From Oscillospiraceae bacterium (GTDB taxonomy: Bacteria; Bacillota; Clostridia; Oscillospirales; Oscillospiraceae): a stretch of DNA of 15,181 nt. The notes under the pieces were generated by a model. That model had not been told where the DNA came from and made no database searches. It saw only the letters and a program-made list of their open reading frames with translations. The position numbers and the translations under genes are program-made. The DNA lies in contig CACXBO010000219.1 of assembly GCA_902765975.1 (NCBI GenBank), positions 1 through 15,181 on the forward strand, written 5' to 3'. This document shows positions 1 to 8,135 of this stretch, one piece after another (position 1 is the first letter of the stretch; each line of letters opens with the position of its first letter).

Positions 1-3000
1 CCCACGACAGGCTCACCGTTCTTTAAGAGCGGGGCACCGTCCGATTGTAAGACCTCAAACTCAAACTTGTCCTTATAATCCGCAAGGTTTCCGCCTCTCA
101 GCGTTTTCCACGCCTTAAGCTCTGTCTCGCCGTAAGCATGGTACTCATTTCGGAACACGGGCGGCTCTGCGCTCTCGGCAACTGTCGCAGCGACTGCCTC
201 GAGGTCCGCTCCCTCATCAACTTTGCCTAAATACTTGACCTCTGAAGTCATCGTGCCGTCGCCGTTATCGGTGAGCGATACGCTGACTCCGAATATCCTT
301 TCGTCATATACGTAGTAATCCGGGGCGTTCTCCGGCTTCACCTCGTTAACGGTATAATAGTAGGTCTTCCCATCGTCCTCGCTCGTGTAGTTGAGATTCT
401 GGAGTGTTACGGGCGCGCTTCCGCCTGCCGTGGTCGCATTTGGACTCGCGGCGTTATACGCTATACCGAGGCTATTGCCATCGGCATCCTTTATTTCAAA
501 TTTGAACTGGTATCCGGCAAGGGCGCGTCCGGTAAGCTCCTTAGTCACGTTGAGAGCAACGAAGGCGGAGCTTTCGTAGCGGTTTACGAATAGCGCACTC
601 TTCGTTTCGCCAGCAGAGATCGTCCCCGTATCTCCGCTCTTGCGGATGAGTGAGTATCCGCCCGACGGATGCTCGACTATCTCGTAATCCGTCTCAGAGC
701 GTATATCCTTAATGAGCAGCGACTCGCCTGCTCTGAGCGTAAACGAGCTTATTCCCAATATTCTGCCCGTCTCCGTCGTACCGTCTGCCAGAGTCTTTTC
801 GTAGTTATACAGCTCCACGACCTCTTCGCCGTTATACTTCAGCACGAGGTCAAAGGAGAACACGCCCTTCTCAAGCGCGGCTGCGGTGGCGTGCTCCACC
901 TCCTTGGTTATAAGGAGATCGCCGAAGGGGTAATACGTATTGGCTATTACGGGTCTGTTCAATTCGCTCTCGTCGTATTCTGTGATATACTTGTAAACCG
1001 GTGTCTCGCGGACTGTGTAGACGATCTCGCGCCCGTCCTCATACTTCCATACGTTTTCAAAGCTGCCCTTCCAGTTCCCGTCGGCGTCCGGACGCACGAT
1101 CTTTCTCGAGCCGGTGAACTCCCAGTCGCCCTCTGTTCTCTCTTCCCCGGTTTCCTCGTCTGTGACTGTGGTCTCGACCCATCTGTAGAGGTCTACCGTT
1201 ATGGTCTGCGGACGGTCTTTCGAGTCGTCTCCGCCAAGCGAAAGATCCCATCTCTTCTCGAAGGGTATAGAGGTCTGTATCCTGTCGTGGTGGTTCGTTA
1301 TCTTGAAGCTCTGCTTGCTCTCGTCGAATGCGAGGCGTTCGATCTTCGCCTCAGGGAAGCTTTCCGAATCGTTGTAGCCCTCGATCGGCTTCTCTACTAT
1401 CGAATATTCTATCGGATTGTATTCGTCATCGAAACGCTGTACGTGCATAAAGGTACCGTGCCACTTGCCTTCCTCGTCTGCGCGGACGGTTATTGTTTCG
1501 ACGTACTCTCCGTTGCCGTAAAGCTCCAGTTCTATCTCTTCGGGACGGACTCTGTCGTTATCGTTCAGGTCGTCCCAGACCTTCTCGACCTCGATCTTGT
1601 ACGGAATTATTCCGACCTTGGTAACATTGGTCGCGTTCCATCTCGCAAGTCCTGCCTGCTGTCCCTTCTTTATCTGAGCGAAGATATAGTTTACGTTGTA
1701 TGCATGGGCGTTCTCGTCCGGATCGAAACGATCCTCCGAATTTTCAAACGCCTCTTCTCCAAGCGGCGCGCGCATATGCAGATACACGACGAGCTCTCGC
1801 CTGCCGTTTACGATCTGTGTCTCTCCGAACTCGTCAACTATCTCTTCCCAGCCCTTAGCTATGTACTCCTCGCCGTTAACGTCGTGTCTCGCATCCACTG
1901 CGACGGCTTTTACACGGCTCATATCGCCGCCGAAATCGCCGGGGTCACTCGTCCAGCCCTCGCGTTCCCAAAGCGTTGACGTACCGACGTCTAACAGGTC
2001 GTCCAGCGATGACGGAACAGCCCCTTCTCCGTAGTAATAATATACTACCGGAGCAATGCCAAGAGACTGGAGCTGAGTAGCGTCGACGCTCAGGAGCGAG
2101 CCGCTCCAATAGCCCTTTCCGTCGTACTTCGTGCTGCCCGGCTGGTAGCGGTAAACGTCGACCGGATCGTAGAAGATGATGTTTCCCGCTGCTCCGCCGG
2201 CTTCTATCTCCATTCTCAGCCTGTATGAATACGTCGTTCCCTCGTACGTGCTTACGTCGTTCAGTTCTCCCGTAGACCACTTGATGCCGTCTGAGGACGT
2301 CTCTTTTCTGCCGTAGAAGGTGGCCTGTATTACAGCGGCTGTCAGGTCTACGGATGCTGATGCGTAAACGAAATTATTGCTGTCCCTGTTTGGGTCAAGA
2401 TCTGTCATTATCCCGGCATAATTCTTGTCTCCGACTGTCAGCTCTGCCCGTGAGCGCAGATTGTTATCAGCCGTCGGATCGTCCGGCTCGCCCTGCCAGC
2501 CCATCAGGCTCGCTATGGTCTCCTCGTCCGCTTCAAAAGCTACGGTATTCGTGAACAGCGGTATCATACCGTTTACAGCCCTTGATTCCGCCTCGCTCGA
2601 TACGCATTTTGACTTGTAGAACAGGGTGTGCGTATTCCTCCAGCCGTTTCTGGGATAGTGTGCCGGATCCATACTGCGGTTATTCTCCGTCTGCTCCTCC
2701 GTTGCGAAGGAAAAATGGTCGTTAAACTCTACCTTGACTACGAGCAGCGTTTTTCCGCTGCCTCTGAAGTTCTCTATCGTATAAGCATCGAGGACCTTAT
2801 CCTCCGACGTTCCGTTTGTATACCAGATATTCGGATTGTCGGAGTATACTCCGACGCGGATGCTCTCAAGGACAGGCTGTACGCCCTCCGGCAGGAGATC
2901 GTAGAACGTGCCTCCCTTTGTATTCGGCAGCGTGCCGTCCTCAACGAATTCTCTGAACAAATCACTTTCAAGAACAGTAGACTGAAGCACGAGATTCACT

Positions 3001-6000
3001 CTGTTTGTGAAGATAAACTCCTGCTTTGTTACGTCATACTCAAAATAAGTGCCATCTTCTTCGCTGAATACGTACTCCTTGTCGAGAGACGCGGCAGTCC
3101 TGAAGTTTCTGCCGTGCAGATACGCCGTAGCTTCACATCCGCGCTCCACGGTGGGCGAGACGTCCTCAGGGTGCATAATGCGCGACGTTCCGATATTCCT
3201 TATCGAGACCATTGCATAGGTCTCGGCATAGTTATGCTCGAACGCCTCCTCTATGAACGGCTTGAGGCTCTCTGCCGGATAAACACGGATGTTCGCGGTA
3301 AAGCTCATGTATACCTCGCCGGCCTTTGAATCGACGCGGGTCTTGACCTTATGCACTCCGGCTGGGAATATTACTCTGCGTCCGCTTACCATCACTCCTT
3401 CCTCTGCAGGAGTTATCACTCCGTTCAGCATCGTGGCGTAAACCTTCCACTCGCCCCATGCTCCGTTCTCGTATGAGCAGCCGAGAACCTGAAGCTCCGT
3501 CTCCGCTGTCAGCTCATAATTTGAATGATAGTTCCATTCTACGAATGGGTCGGGCACGTAGTTGCCGTCCTCATCCAGCATATACTGCTGACGCCATTCG
3601 TATACCGTGAACCCGGAAAGGTCAACGGACTGGATGTCGTATTCGCCCGGACTGAGCGCTCTGTCGTATTGCGGGAAATTGACCAGATCCTTCAGATACA
3701 TCGAGCCCTCTTCAAGCTCTGCTCTCGCATCACGCTTCCCATAGTTTTCAAATTTCTTCCACTCTTCTGCGGTATCGGCGCCGTCGTAGGTGAGCTCGAA
3801 GATCTCTGCATAAGTATTCAGGTAATACGGCACTATAACGCTCTCTCCGCGGCGGAGCAGGTTAAGCAGCTTGTCGTATGAATTGGTTTTGTCGGAATAT
3901 AAATAGGTATACTGCTGCTTCGATACGGAAAGGGAATATCTCCTCCATACGAAAGGATACCTTACGACCCTGTATGACATCTCCTGGTACCTGTTTGTGA
4001 AGGTCCATGTATGCGCAGCGCTGTCGTAGCGCTTTCCTGCCTGCACGTAGTACCACCGGTAATACTCTCTGTAGTCGTCCGGCTCGCCGGGATCGTGTCC
4101 CTCGTCGCCTACGTAATAATCCTTATGCTCATCACCGCTGCTGAGATATTTTTCCTCTACATCATATACATGCGGCTGGCCGCCGTCGTCCCACTCGTAC
4201 GTCCACGTGTGGATATACTGACCGGGGTTGTTCGGGTCTTCCTCTGCGGCGTTGTCGAATTCTCTAAGGTAGAACTCTCTCCATATATAACCGTCTCTGT
4301 ATATTACAATATACTGATAAGCCGGTCTGTGACCTTTGGCGTCGTCGTTATCATCCCACTGCTTTGTGATCCTGTAAGTTATCGGGAGCTGTATCCTTGC
4401 CTGTGCGCTGACCTCTATCTCCTTCACGAGAGCAGGCTTCCTCCTGCTGTCGCCGTACTCGTCAGTCGTCTCCGTATAGTCTACTCCCTCGCGGAACATC
4501 TCGCCTCTGCCCTCGAAGTCGGCGTGTTCCATGATTCCGTCCCACTCGTCGTCTTGGCCGATAACGGTCAGCTTCGCTTTATTCTCTACGTAGTAGGGAA
4601 CTCCTTCTCTCATCGTGCTCTTCGGATAAGCCGTCCAGATCACAACGCTCCTCGCGTTCGTCGTGTAGCCCTCTACCAGTGTTATCGTTATCTGCTTGCC
4701 GTTCGTTCCCTCGTCCGGTCCCTTCGTTTCGACTCCGTAGACGTCCTTATTTAGTCCGTCCGCACAGAGTATCACGTCCCCGTACTTGCTACCCACCGTG
4801 TCGGTAAGCGTCATGGTATACGGCTGGCTGCCGGACGCTATCGCTCTTATTGTCCATCTGGCATATGCGTATTTTTCCGGATTCTCGGGCAAATACTCCG
4901 CGGGAAGCTCTGCCGGAACGGTGAAATACGTATAGTACTCATTCTGGATATACGGATTGAGCGCGTTCTTCGTGAGCACCTTTGCCGCTGCGTGCGTATC
5001 GATCGTTGCATAGATCGGAGTATATACATACTCCTCCCTCGTCACGGGCTCACCTTCCTCGTCGCAGACCTGTTCACCGTTTTCGTCCAGAACCGGCACC
5101 GTTTTTGTCTCCGGCTCGCCGTTTTCTTTAAAGTGCTGGTTTCCTATCCTTGTAAGCGTTTTCCCCTCGCTGTTTGTTAAGTTCGCCTGTACGTTGAAAA
5201 AATCGTTGAAAGTTCTCGAATCGGTTCCGTCGCGCATATCGTGCGCCTTAACGTTTCTGAACGCCGCCTGTATAAGGATGCGCGATGTAGACGTCATCTT
5301 ATGCGTATTCGTTATGATGATGCTGTCACCTGCGCGTCTCCATGCAAACTCAGCATCGTGATCTGGCTCGGCCGGTACGCTGAGGTACAGCCTTCCCGCC
5401 TCCTCACCGTCTCTGGTCTTCCAGAGATACGCCGGGAAGATAAGCTCCAATGCGCCGGGCTGGATTATCTCGTCCCCGTTCAGGCTGATATCTATCTGGA
5501 ACTTCTGGTCCGGAACGTAATCCGTGTCGCAGACTAAATCCCTGTGTATGGGATCTACCCACTGGTTATGCGTGACGGCCTTCCATTCGATCGTAAGCGT
5601 CTCGATCGTAACGGTCTCGGATGCCCAAGGAAGTCCGGGTTCTTCTTCCTCTCCGTCCGTTTCTTCGTTCTCTTCTCCGTCGTCACCTTCCGCGGGGTAT
5701 GCTGCGTCTCCTTTTCTCCAAGTGAGTTCTCCGCCTTTTTTCGCCGTTGCCGCCCCTGTGTTCTCCGCTTTCCTTTCAATCCCGAGAAGCGCAAGCGTCT
5801 CGTCGCTCAGCTCGTCCGTCTGAAGAAGCGGCTCGTCGTCAGACGCCTCGACCTCGATAAGATCGTCGTGGACGATCGGCTCTGAGGCAGGCTCTTCTTC
5901 CGCCTTATGCTCCTCTTCTGATTCGGAGTCACCGATCTCTTCAGTAAGCACGAATAGGGAAAGCTCCTCCGTCTCAAACAATATCGCGTCGCCGTCTCTC

Positions 6001-6587
6001 TCGGTATTCACAGGTCTCAGCTCGTCGCCCTCGTATAGATACAGAGCGTATTCTCCGGCGCCTATCGCTCCTCCGCTCACGTATACCTTCGTGCTTTGGG
6101 TAAAAGCGATACCGGTTTCTTCGCTGAGAGCGTCGTATACCGCGCAGGCAAGCACTATCTTCTCTCCGTAATGCTCCTCCGCAAAACTTACGTTATGAAG
6201 GCTCTCCTCAGAATTCCATAGTCTTATTGCAGGATAGCTGCCGGCGTCGACCACGCTCTCCCTCGTTTTCAGGCATAGCTCCGCCTCGTCGGAGACAATA
6301 AGGCTGAGATCGAGCGGACGCTCGCTTTCCTCCTCCGGCTCCTGCTCCGATTCGAAACCGTCTGTCTCTGTATTCGGCTCTTCCACAGGCTCCGGCTCCT
6401 CCGTTGGCTCTTCCGCTGGGTTCCCTGTCGGTTTCTCCGCGAGCTCCGCGTCAGATTCTTCGACACTTGCGGCCCCGTCGTTTACCTCATCTTCGGCAAA
6501 CGCCGCCGGGAACGCTCCCGATAGACCGCTCAGCGTCATTATTGCGGCAAGGAAAAGGGTTATTATCCTCTTTGATATCTTGCTCAT
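1..6587 (-). CDS. Giant secreted surface protein with Cna_B and FctA-type isopeptide domains (C-terminus beyond window)
   Basis: The reverse strand reads open from ATG at 6587 to the left edge, giving at least 2195 residues without a stop. GGAAGGAG at 6597-6604 lies 9 nt before the start. Residues 1-31 form a signal peptide (basic SKISKR, hydrophobic core, AFA cut before ED). Acidic Glu/Pro-rich stretches occupy about 32-90 and 215-310. About 320-735 resembles the N-terminal adhesin regions of clostridial pilin-like proteins. Domains with the Lys/Glu/Asn isopeptide pattern follow: Cna_B-like 738-867 (K742, E812, N865), 1661-1767 (K1669, E1732, N1765), 1773-1886 (K1778, E1861, N1883), a related domain 1887-2003 (K1895, E1972, N2002), a streptococcal pilin linkage (FctA/Spy0128) domain 2007-2150 (K2016, E2082, N2147), and the start of another from about 2151. 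Residues 868-1660 are unassigned. The family is normally wall-anchored by LPXTG; that end is not visible. The role in adhesion is inferred and the ligand is unknown. Confidence 0.9.
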   Translation of the reverse strand, partial: MSKISKRIITLFLAAIMTLSGLSGAFPAAFAEDEVNDGAASVEESDAELAEKPTGNPAEEPTEEPEPVEEPNTETDGFESEQEPEEESERPLDLSLIVSDEAELCLKTRESVVDAGSYPAIRLWNSEESLHNVSFAEEHYGEKIVLACAVYDALSEETGIAFTQSTKVYVSGGAIGAGEYALYLYEGDELRPVNTERDGDAILFETEELSLFVLTEEIGDSESEEEHKAEEEPASEPIVHDDLIEVEASDDEPLLQTDELSDETLALLGIERKAENTGAATAKKGGELTWRKGDAAYPAEGDDGEENEETDGEEEEPGLPWASETVTIETLTIEWKAVTHNQWVDPIHRDLVCDTDYVPDQKFQIDISLNGDEIIQPGALELIFPAYLWKTRDGEEAGRLYLSVPAEPDHDAEFAWRRAGDSIIITNTHKMTSTSRILIQAAFRNVKAHDMRDGTDSRTFNDFFNVQANLTNSEGKTLTRIGNQHFKENGEPETKTVPVLDENGEQVCDEEGEPVTREEYVYTPIYATIDTHAAAKVLTKNALNPYIQNEYYTYFTVPAELPAEYLPENPEKYAYARWTIRAIASGSQPYTMTLTDTVGSKYGDVILCADGLNKDVYGVETKGPDEGTNGKQITITLVEGYTTNARSVVIWTAYPKSTMREGVPYYVENKAKLTVIGQDDEWDGIMEHADFEGRGEMFREGVDYTETTDEYGDSRRKPALVKEIEVSAQARIQLPITYRITKQWDDNDDAKGHRPAYQYIVIYRDGYIWREFYLREFDNAAEEDPNNPGQYIHTWTYEWDDGGQPHVYDVEEKYLSSGDEHKDYYVGDEGHDPGEPDDYREYYRWYYVQAGKRYDSAAHTWTFTNRYQEMSYRVVRYPFVWRRYSLSVSKQQYTYLYSDKTNSYDKLLNLLRRGESVIVPYYLNTYAEIFELTYDGADTAEEWKKFENYGKRDARAELEEGSMYLKDLVNFPQYDRALSPGEYDIQSVDLSGFTVYEWRQQYMLDEDGNYVPDPFVEWNYHSNYELTAETELQVLGCSYENGAWGEWKVYATMLNGVITPAEEGVMVSGRRVIFPAGVHKVKTRVDSKAGEVYMSFTANIRVYPAESLKPFIEEAFEHNYAETYAMVSIRNIGTSRIMHPEDVSPTVERGCEATAYLHGRNFRTAASLDKEYVFSEEDGTYFEYDVTKQEFIFTNRVNLVLQSTVLESDLFREFVEDGTLPNTKGGTFYDLLPEGVQPVLESIRVGVYSDNPNIWYTNGTSEDKVLDAYTIENFRGSGKTLLVVKVEFNDHFSFATEEQTENNRSMDPAHYPRNGWRNTHTLFYKSKCVSSEAESRAVNGMIPLFTNTVAFEADEETIASLMGWQGEPDDPTADNNLRSRAELTVGDKNYAGIMTDLDPNRDSNNFVYASASVDLTAAVIQATFYGRKETSSDGIKWSTGELNDVSTYEGTTYSYRLRMEIEAGGAAGNIIFYDPVDVYRYQPGSTKYDGKGYWSGSLLSVDATQLQSLGIAPVVYYYYGEGAVPSSLDDLLDVGTSTLWEREGWTSDPGDFGGDMSRVKAVAVDARHDVNGEEYIAKGWEEIVDEFGETQIVNGRRELVVYLHMRAPLGEEAFENSEDRFDPDENAHAYNVNYIFAQIKKGQQAGLARWNATNVTKVGIIPYKIEVEKVWDDLNDNDRVRPEEIELELYGNGEYVETITVRADEEGKWHGTFMHVQRFDDEYNPIEYSIVEKPIEGYNDSESFPEAKIERLAFDESKQSFKITNHHDRIQTSIPFEKRWDLSLGGDDSKDRPQTITVDLYRWVETTVTDEETGEERTEGDWEFTGSRKIVRPDADGNWKGSFENVWKYEDGREIVYTVRETPVYKYITEYDESELNRPVIANTYYPFGDLLITKEVEHATAAALEKGVFSFDLVLKYNGEEVVELYNYEKTLADGTTETGRILGISSFTLRAGESLLIKDIRSETDYEIVEHPSGGYSLIRKSGDTGTISAGETKSALFVNRYESSAFVALNVTKELTGRALAGYQFKFEIKDADGNSLGIAYNAASPNATTAGGSAPVTLQNLNYTSEDDGKTYYYTVNEVKPENAPDYYVYDERIFGVSVSLTDNGDGTMTSEVKYLGKVDEGADLEAVAATVAESAEPPVFRNEYHAYGETELKAWKTLRGGNLADYKDKFEFEVLQSDGAPLLKNGEPVV

Positions 6588-6657
6588 TTATTTGCACTCC
6601 TTCCATGACTGGCAGGTAAATAAATCGTTTTTTCTCAGGCGATAAATATACATATTG

Positions 6658-6686
6658 ATATTATCACATTTCTTCAGCATTTTCAA
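6658..6686 (-). promoter_or_regulatory. Candidate sigma-70-type promoter of the surface protein gene
   Basis: On the minus strand TTGAAA (plus coordinates 6681-6686) is followed by a 17-bp spacer and TAATAT (6658-6663). An overlapping GATAAT gives an alternative -10 with a 15-bp spacer. The site lies 71 bp before the start codon, which leaves an untranslated leader of roughly 60-65 nt. The region is AT-rich compared with the genes. Seen by eye only. Confidence 0.5.
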
Positions 6687-6728
6687 CTATATTATTACTT
6701 GAGTCCAAAAGCACGTTGTAACACCTGC

Positions 6729-6746
6729 TATTTCTTGCAAGAAATA
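6729..6746. promoter_or_regulatory. Perfect 18-bp palindrome, candidate operator between divergent promoters
   Basis: TATTTCTTGCAAGAAATA is identical to its own reverse complement over all 18 bases. It sits between the -35 of the leftward surface protein promoter (6681-6686) and the -35 of the rightward ilvE promoter (6759-6764), 12 bp from the latter. It would suit a homodimeric regulator acting on either or both genes. It does not match the CodY box, LexA box, CIRCE element or a T-box as I know them. The regulator is unknown. Confidence 0.5.
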
Positions 6747-6758
6747 CCGCTGACCTTA

Positions 6759-6787
6759 TTGCGTTTCGCGATTTAAAGTGATAGAAT
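6759..6787 (+). promoter_or_regulatory. Candidate extended -10 promoter of ilvE
   Basis: TAGAAT at 6782-6787 is preceded by TG one base upstream (TGATAGAAT), an extended -10 element. A weak -35 TTGCGT at 6759-6764 stands 17 bp upstream. Transcription would begin near 6794, giving an ilvE leader of about 40 nt. The extended -10 would compensate for the poor -35. Confidence 0.5.
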
Positions 6788-6832
6788 AAGCCTGTTTTCA
6801 GCTGATACAAACTAAATTGGGAGTTGAGATAA

Positions 6833-7903
6833 ATGGAAAAAATCCGCGTTGAGCTCGCGCCGGCTCTGAAGGCAAAGCCGACAGTCGACCCTCTGCCCTT
6901 CGGCAAATTCTTTTCAGATCATATGTTCCTTATGAATTACGAAGAGGGCAAGGGCTGGTTCGATCCGCGCATAGTACCCTACGGGCCCTTCTCGCTCGAT
7001 CCGTCCTGCATGGTATTCCACTACGCGCAGGAGATATTCGAAGGTCTGAAGGCCTATCGCCGCGCAGACGGCTCGATATGGCTGTTCCGTCCCGCCGACA
7101 ATTTCCGCAGGATGAACGATTCTGCACGGAGGATGTGCATCCCCGAGGTGGACGTTGATTTCTGCGTTGAGGCGCTGAAGCAGCTCGTCAGCCTTGAGCG
7201 CGACTGGGTGCCGACTCAGGAGGCCGCAAGCCTCTATATCCGCCCCTTTATCATCGCCACCGACTGCACCGTGGGAGTTCATGCGAGCAAGACGTATATC
7301 TTCTGCATCATTCTCTCCCCCTCCGGCAACTACTACCCCGAAGGGCTCAACCCTGTAAAGATCGCCATTGAGGACGAGGACGTCCGCGCCGTCCGAGGCG
7401 GAACCGGCTTCACAAAGTGCGGCGGGAACTACGCCGCCTCCATCCGCGCCGGCGAGCGCGCCGCCGAAAGGGGCTACAGTCAGGTGCTATGGCTCGACGG
7501 AGTACACCGCAAGTATATCGAAGAGGTCGGCTCGATGAACATAATGTTCAAGATCGACGGCAAGGTCGTAACTCCCCTGCTTCAGGGCAGCGTTCTTCCC
7601 GGTATAACGAGAAGGAGCATCCTTGAGGTCTGCCGCGACTGGGGTCTTCCCGTCGAGGAGCGGCTCATAAGCGTCGACGAGGTCATCGAGACCGCCGAGA
7701 ACGGGCATATGGAGGAGATGTGGGGCACGGGCACAGCCGCCGTCGTCTCCCCGGTCGGTCAGATAGAGTTTGAAGGCAAGAGCCTTCTTATCGGCGGAGG
7801 CGGGATTGGCACACTGACACAGAAGCTCTACGACGAGCTGACCGGCATACAGTGGGGCACAAGGCCCGACGTCCGCGGCTGGACTGTCAAGGTCTGCGAC
7901 TGA
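6833..7903 (+). CDS. ilvE: Branched-chain-amino-acid aminotransferase (class IV PLP, group II)
   Basis: A cytoplasmic PLP enzyme of 356 residues, the usual length for group II BCATs. It moves the amino group between glutamate and the keto acids of Leu, Ile and Val. The family core is visible: the GWFDPRIVPYGPFSLDP and FHYAQEIFEGLKAYR stretches (41-77), the PLP lysine K195 in GFTKCGGNYAAS, and the EVGSMN motif with E231, then the GTGTAAVVSPVG phosphate-binding region (298-309). The start at 6833 follows GGGAG (6819-6823) by 9 nt. The gene has its own likely promoter and lies divergent from the surface protein gene and 251 bp before aroF. No clear terminator follows it, so its transcript may run into the aro attenuator. 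No separate aromatic aminotransferase is in the window; it might also make Phe and Tyr from their keto acids, but that is inference. Confidence 0.93.
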   Translation: MEKIRVELAPALKAKPTVDPLPFGKFFSDHMFLMNYEEGKGWFDPRIVPYGPFSLDPSCMVFHYAQEIFEGLKAYRRADGSIWLFRPADNFRRMNDSARRMCIPEVDVDFCVEALKQLVSLERDWVPTQEAASLYIRPFIIATDCTVGVHASKTYIFCIILSPSGNYYPEGLNPVKIAIEDEDVRAVRGGTGFTKCGGNYAASIRAGERAAERGYSQVLWLDGVHRKYIEEVGSMNIMFKIDGKVVTPLLQGSVLPGITRRSILEVCRDWGLPVEERLISVDEVIETAENGHMEEMWGTGTAAVVSPVGQIEFEGKSLLIGGGGIGTLTQKLYDELTGIQWGTRPDVRGWTVKVCD

Positions 7904-7920
7904 AAAAATAAAAAAACCTC

Positions 7921-7949
7921 TTTACTTTTACACATAAAAGTGCTAAACT
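7921..7949 (+). promoter_or_regulatory. Possible promoter for the aro leader transcript
   Basis: TTTACT (7921-7926) and TAAACT (7944-7949) are 17 bp apart, each matching 4 of 6 consensus bases. A second possibility is TTTACA (7927-7932) with TATGCA (7949-7954). Either would start the transcript shortly before the leader peptide gene at 7978. The match is modest, and readthrough from ilvE is an alternative source of transcripts. Confidence 0.3.
7924..7941. repeat. AT-rich inverted repeat (7-bp arms, 4-nt loop)
   Basis: ACTTTTA (7924-7930) and TAAAAGT (7935-7941) are perfect reverse complements around CACA. There is no GC-rich stem or following T-run, so it is not a convincing terminator for ilvE. 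It overlaps the possible aro promoter spacer, so an operator is conceivable; it may also be chance in AT-rich DNA. Confidence 0.35.
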
Positions 7950-7977
7950 ATGCACAACTTTTCTTAAGGAGCCCGTT

Positions 7978-8067
7978 ATGATTCGTTCAGCGATCAAAGC
8001 CGAATACGGTTATTATTTCTTCAGCTTTACCTTTTATTACGGTAAGGCTTATTCCCGTTTGGCTTGA
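7978..8067 (+). CDS. Phe/Tyr-rich leader peptide of the aromatic biosynthesis operon attenuator
   Basis: A 29-residue reading frame begins at ATG 7978, with TAAGGAG (7965-7971) 6 nt upstream, and ends at TGA 8065-8067. Residues 10-25 read YGYYFFSFTFYYGKAY, so 6 Tyr and 4 Phe fall within 16 codons and there is no Trp. That composition matches the products of the downstream genes (prephenate dehydrogenase and prephenate dehydratase). The peptide probably has no function as a protein: stalling of the ribosome on Tyr or Phe codons when the charged tRNAs are scarce would steer folding of the RNA towards antitermination, as in enterobacterial pheA and trp leaders. The stop codon lies inside RNA segment 2, and an intrinsic terminator stands 33 nt downstream. 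No homologous leader is known to me; the call rests on composition, ribosome binding site and the surrounding RNA structure. Confidence 0.88.
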   Translation: MIRSAIKAEYGYYFFSFTFYYGKAYSRLA

Positions 8068-8135
8068 TTGGGTGACACAGGGCTTATAAAGGCTTAATCG
8101 GACCCCACTGCCAGACGGCGGCGGGGTCCTTTTTT
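7991..8135 (+). promoter_or_regulatory. Four-segment transcription attenuator of the aro operon
   Basis: Three competing helices can be drawn by hand. Protector 1:2 pairs 7991-8005 with 8057-8070 (14 pairs, one bulged A, three of them G-U). Antiterminator 2:3 pairs 8061-8073 with 8092-8104 (12 pairs including five G-U, one C-A mismatch) and takes up the 5' arm of the terminator. Terminator 3:4 pairs 8100-8112 with 8117-8129. A ribosome stalled at the early Tyr codons (8005-8016) would cover segment 1 and allow 2:3, so RNA polymerase reads into aroF. A ribosome reaching the stop codon at 8065 would cover segment 2 and let the terminator form. Without translation, 1:2 forms first and termination also results. 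The pairings are seen in the sequence; the mechanism is inferred from classical attenuation. Confidence 0.8.
8100..8135 (+). terminator. Intrinsic terminator (attenuator hairpin) upstream of aroF
   Basis: GGACCCC (8100-8106) pairs perfectly with GGGGTCC (8123-8129). After one A-C mismatch, CTGCC (8108-8112) pairs with GGCGG (8117-8121) around an AGAC loop. Six T residues (8130-8135) follow. It stands 19 nt before the aroF start codon, between leader peptide and structural genes, so it must be conditional for the operon to be expressed. Confidence 0.9.

Noticed and set aside
669..1979. 436-residue plus-strand open frame
   Set aside because: It is fully antisense to the surface protein frame, has no plausible ribosome binding site or recognisable domain, and its composition (runs of Val, Leu, Tyr, Arg) is that of a reverse-complement shadow of acidic, Lys/Glu-rich coding sequence.
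2628..4754. Several long plus-strand frames (2628-3329, 3525-3881, 4011-4754), some apparently hydrophobic like membrane proteins
   Set aside because: They lie opposite the continuous minus-strand surface protein gene, whose domains and isopeptide residues on both sides keep the same frame. The hydrophobicity reflects complements of Asp, Glu, Asn and Tyr codons.
7924..7941. Terminator for ilvE
   Set aside because: The inverted repeat is almost all A-T pairs and lacks a following T-run, so it is listed only as an inverted repeat.
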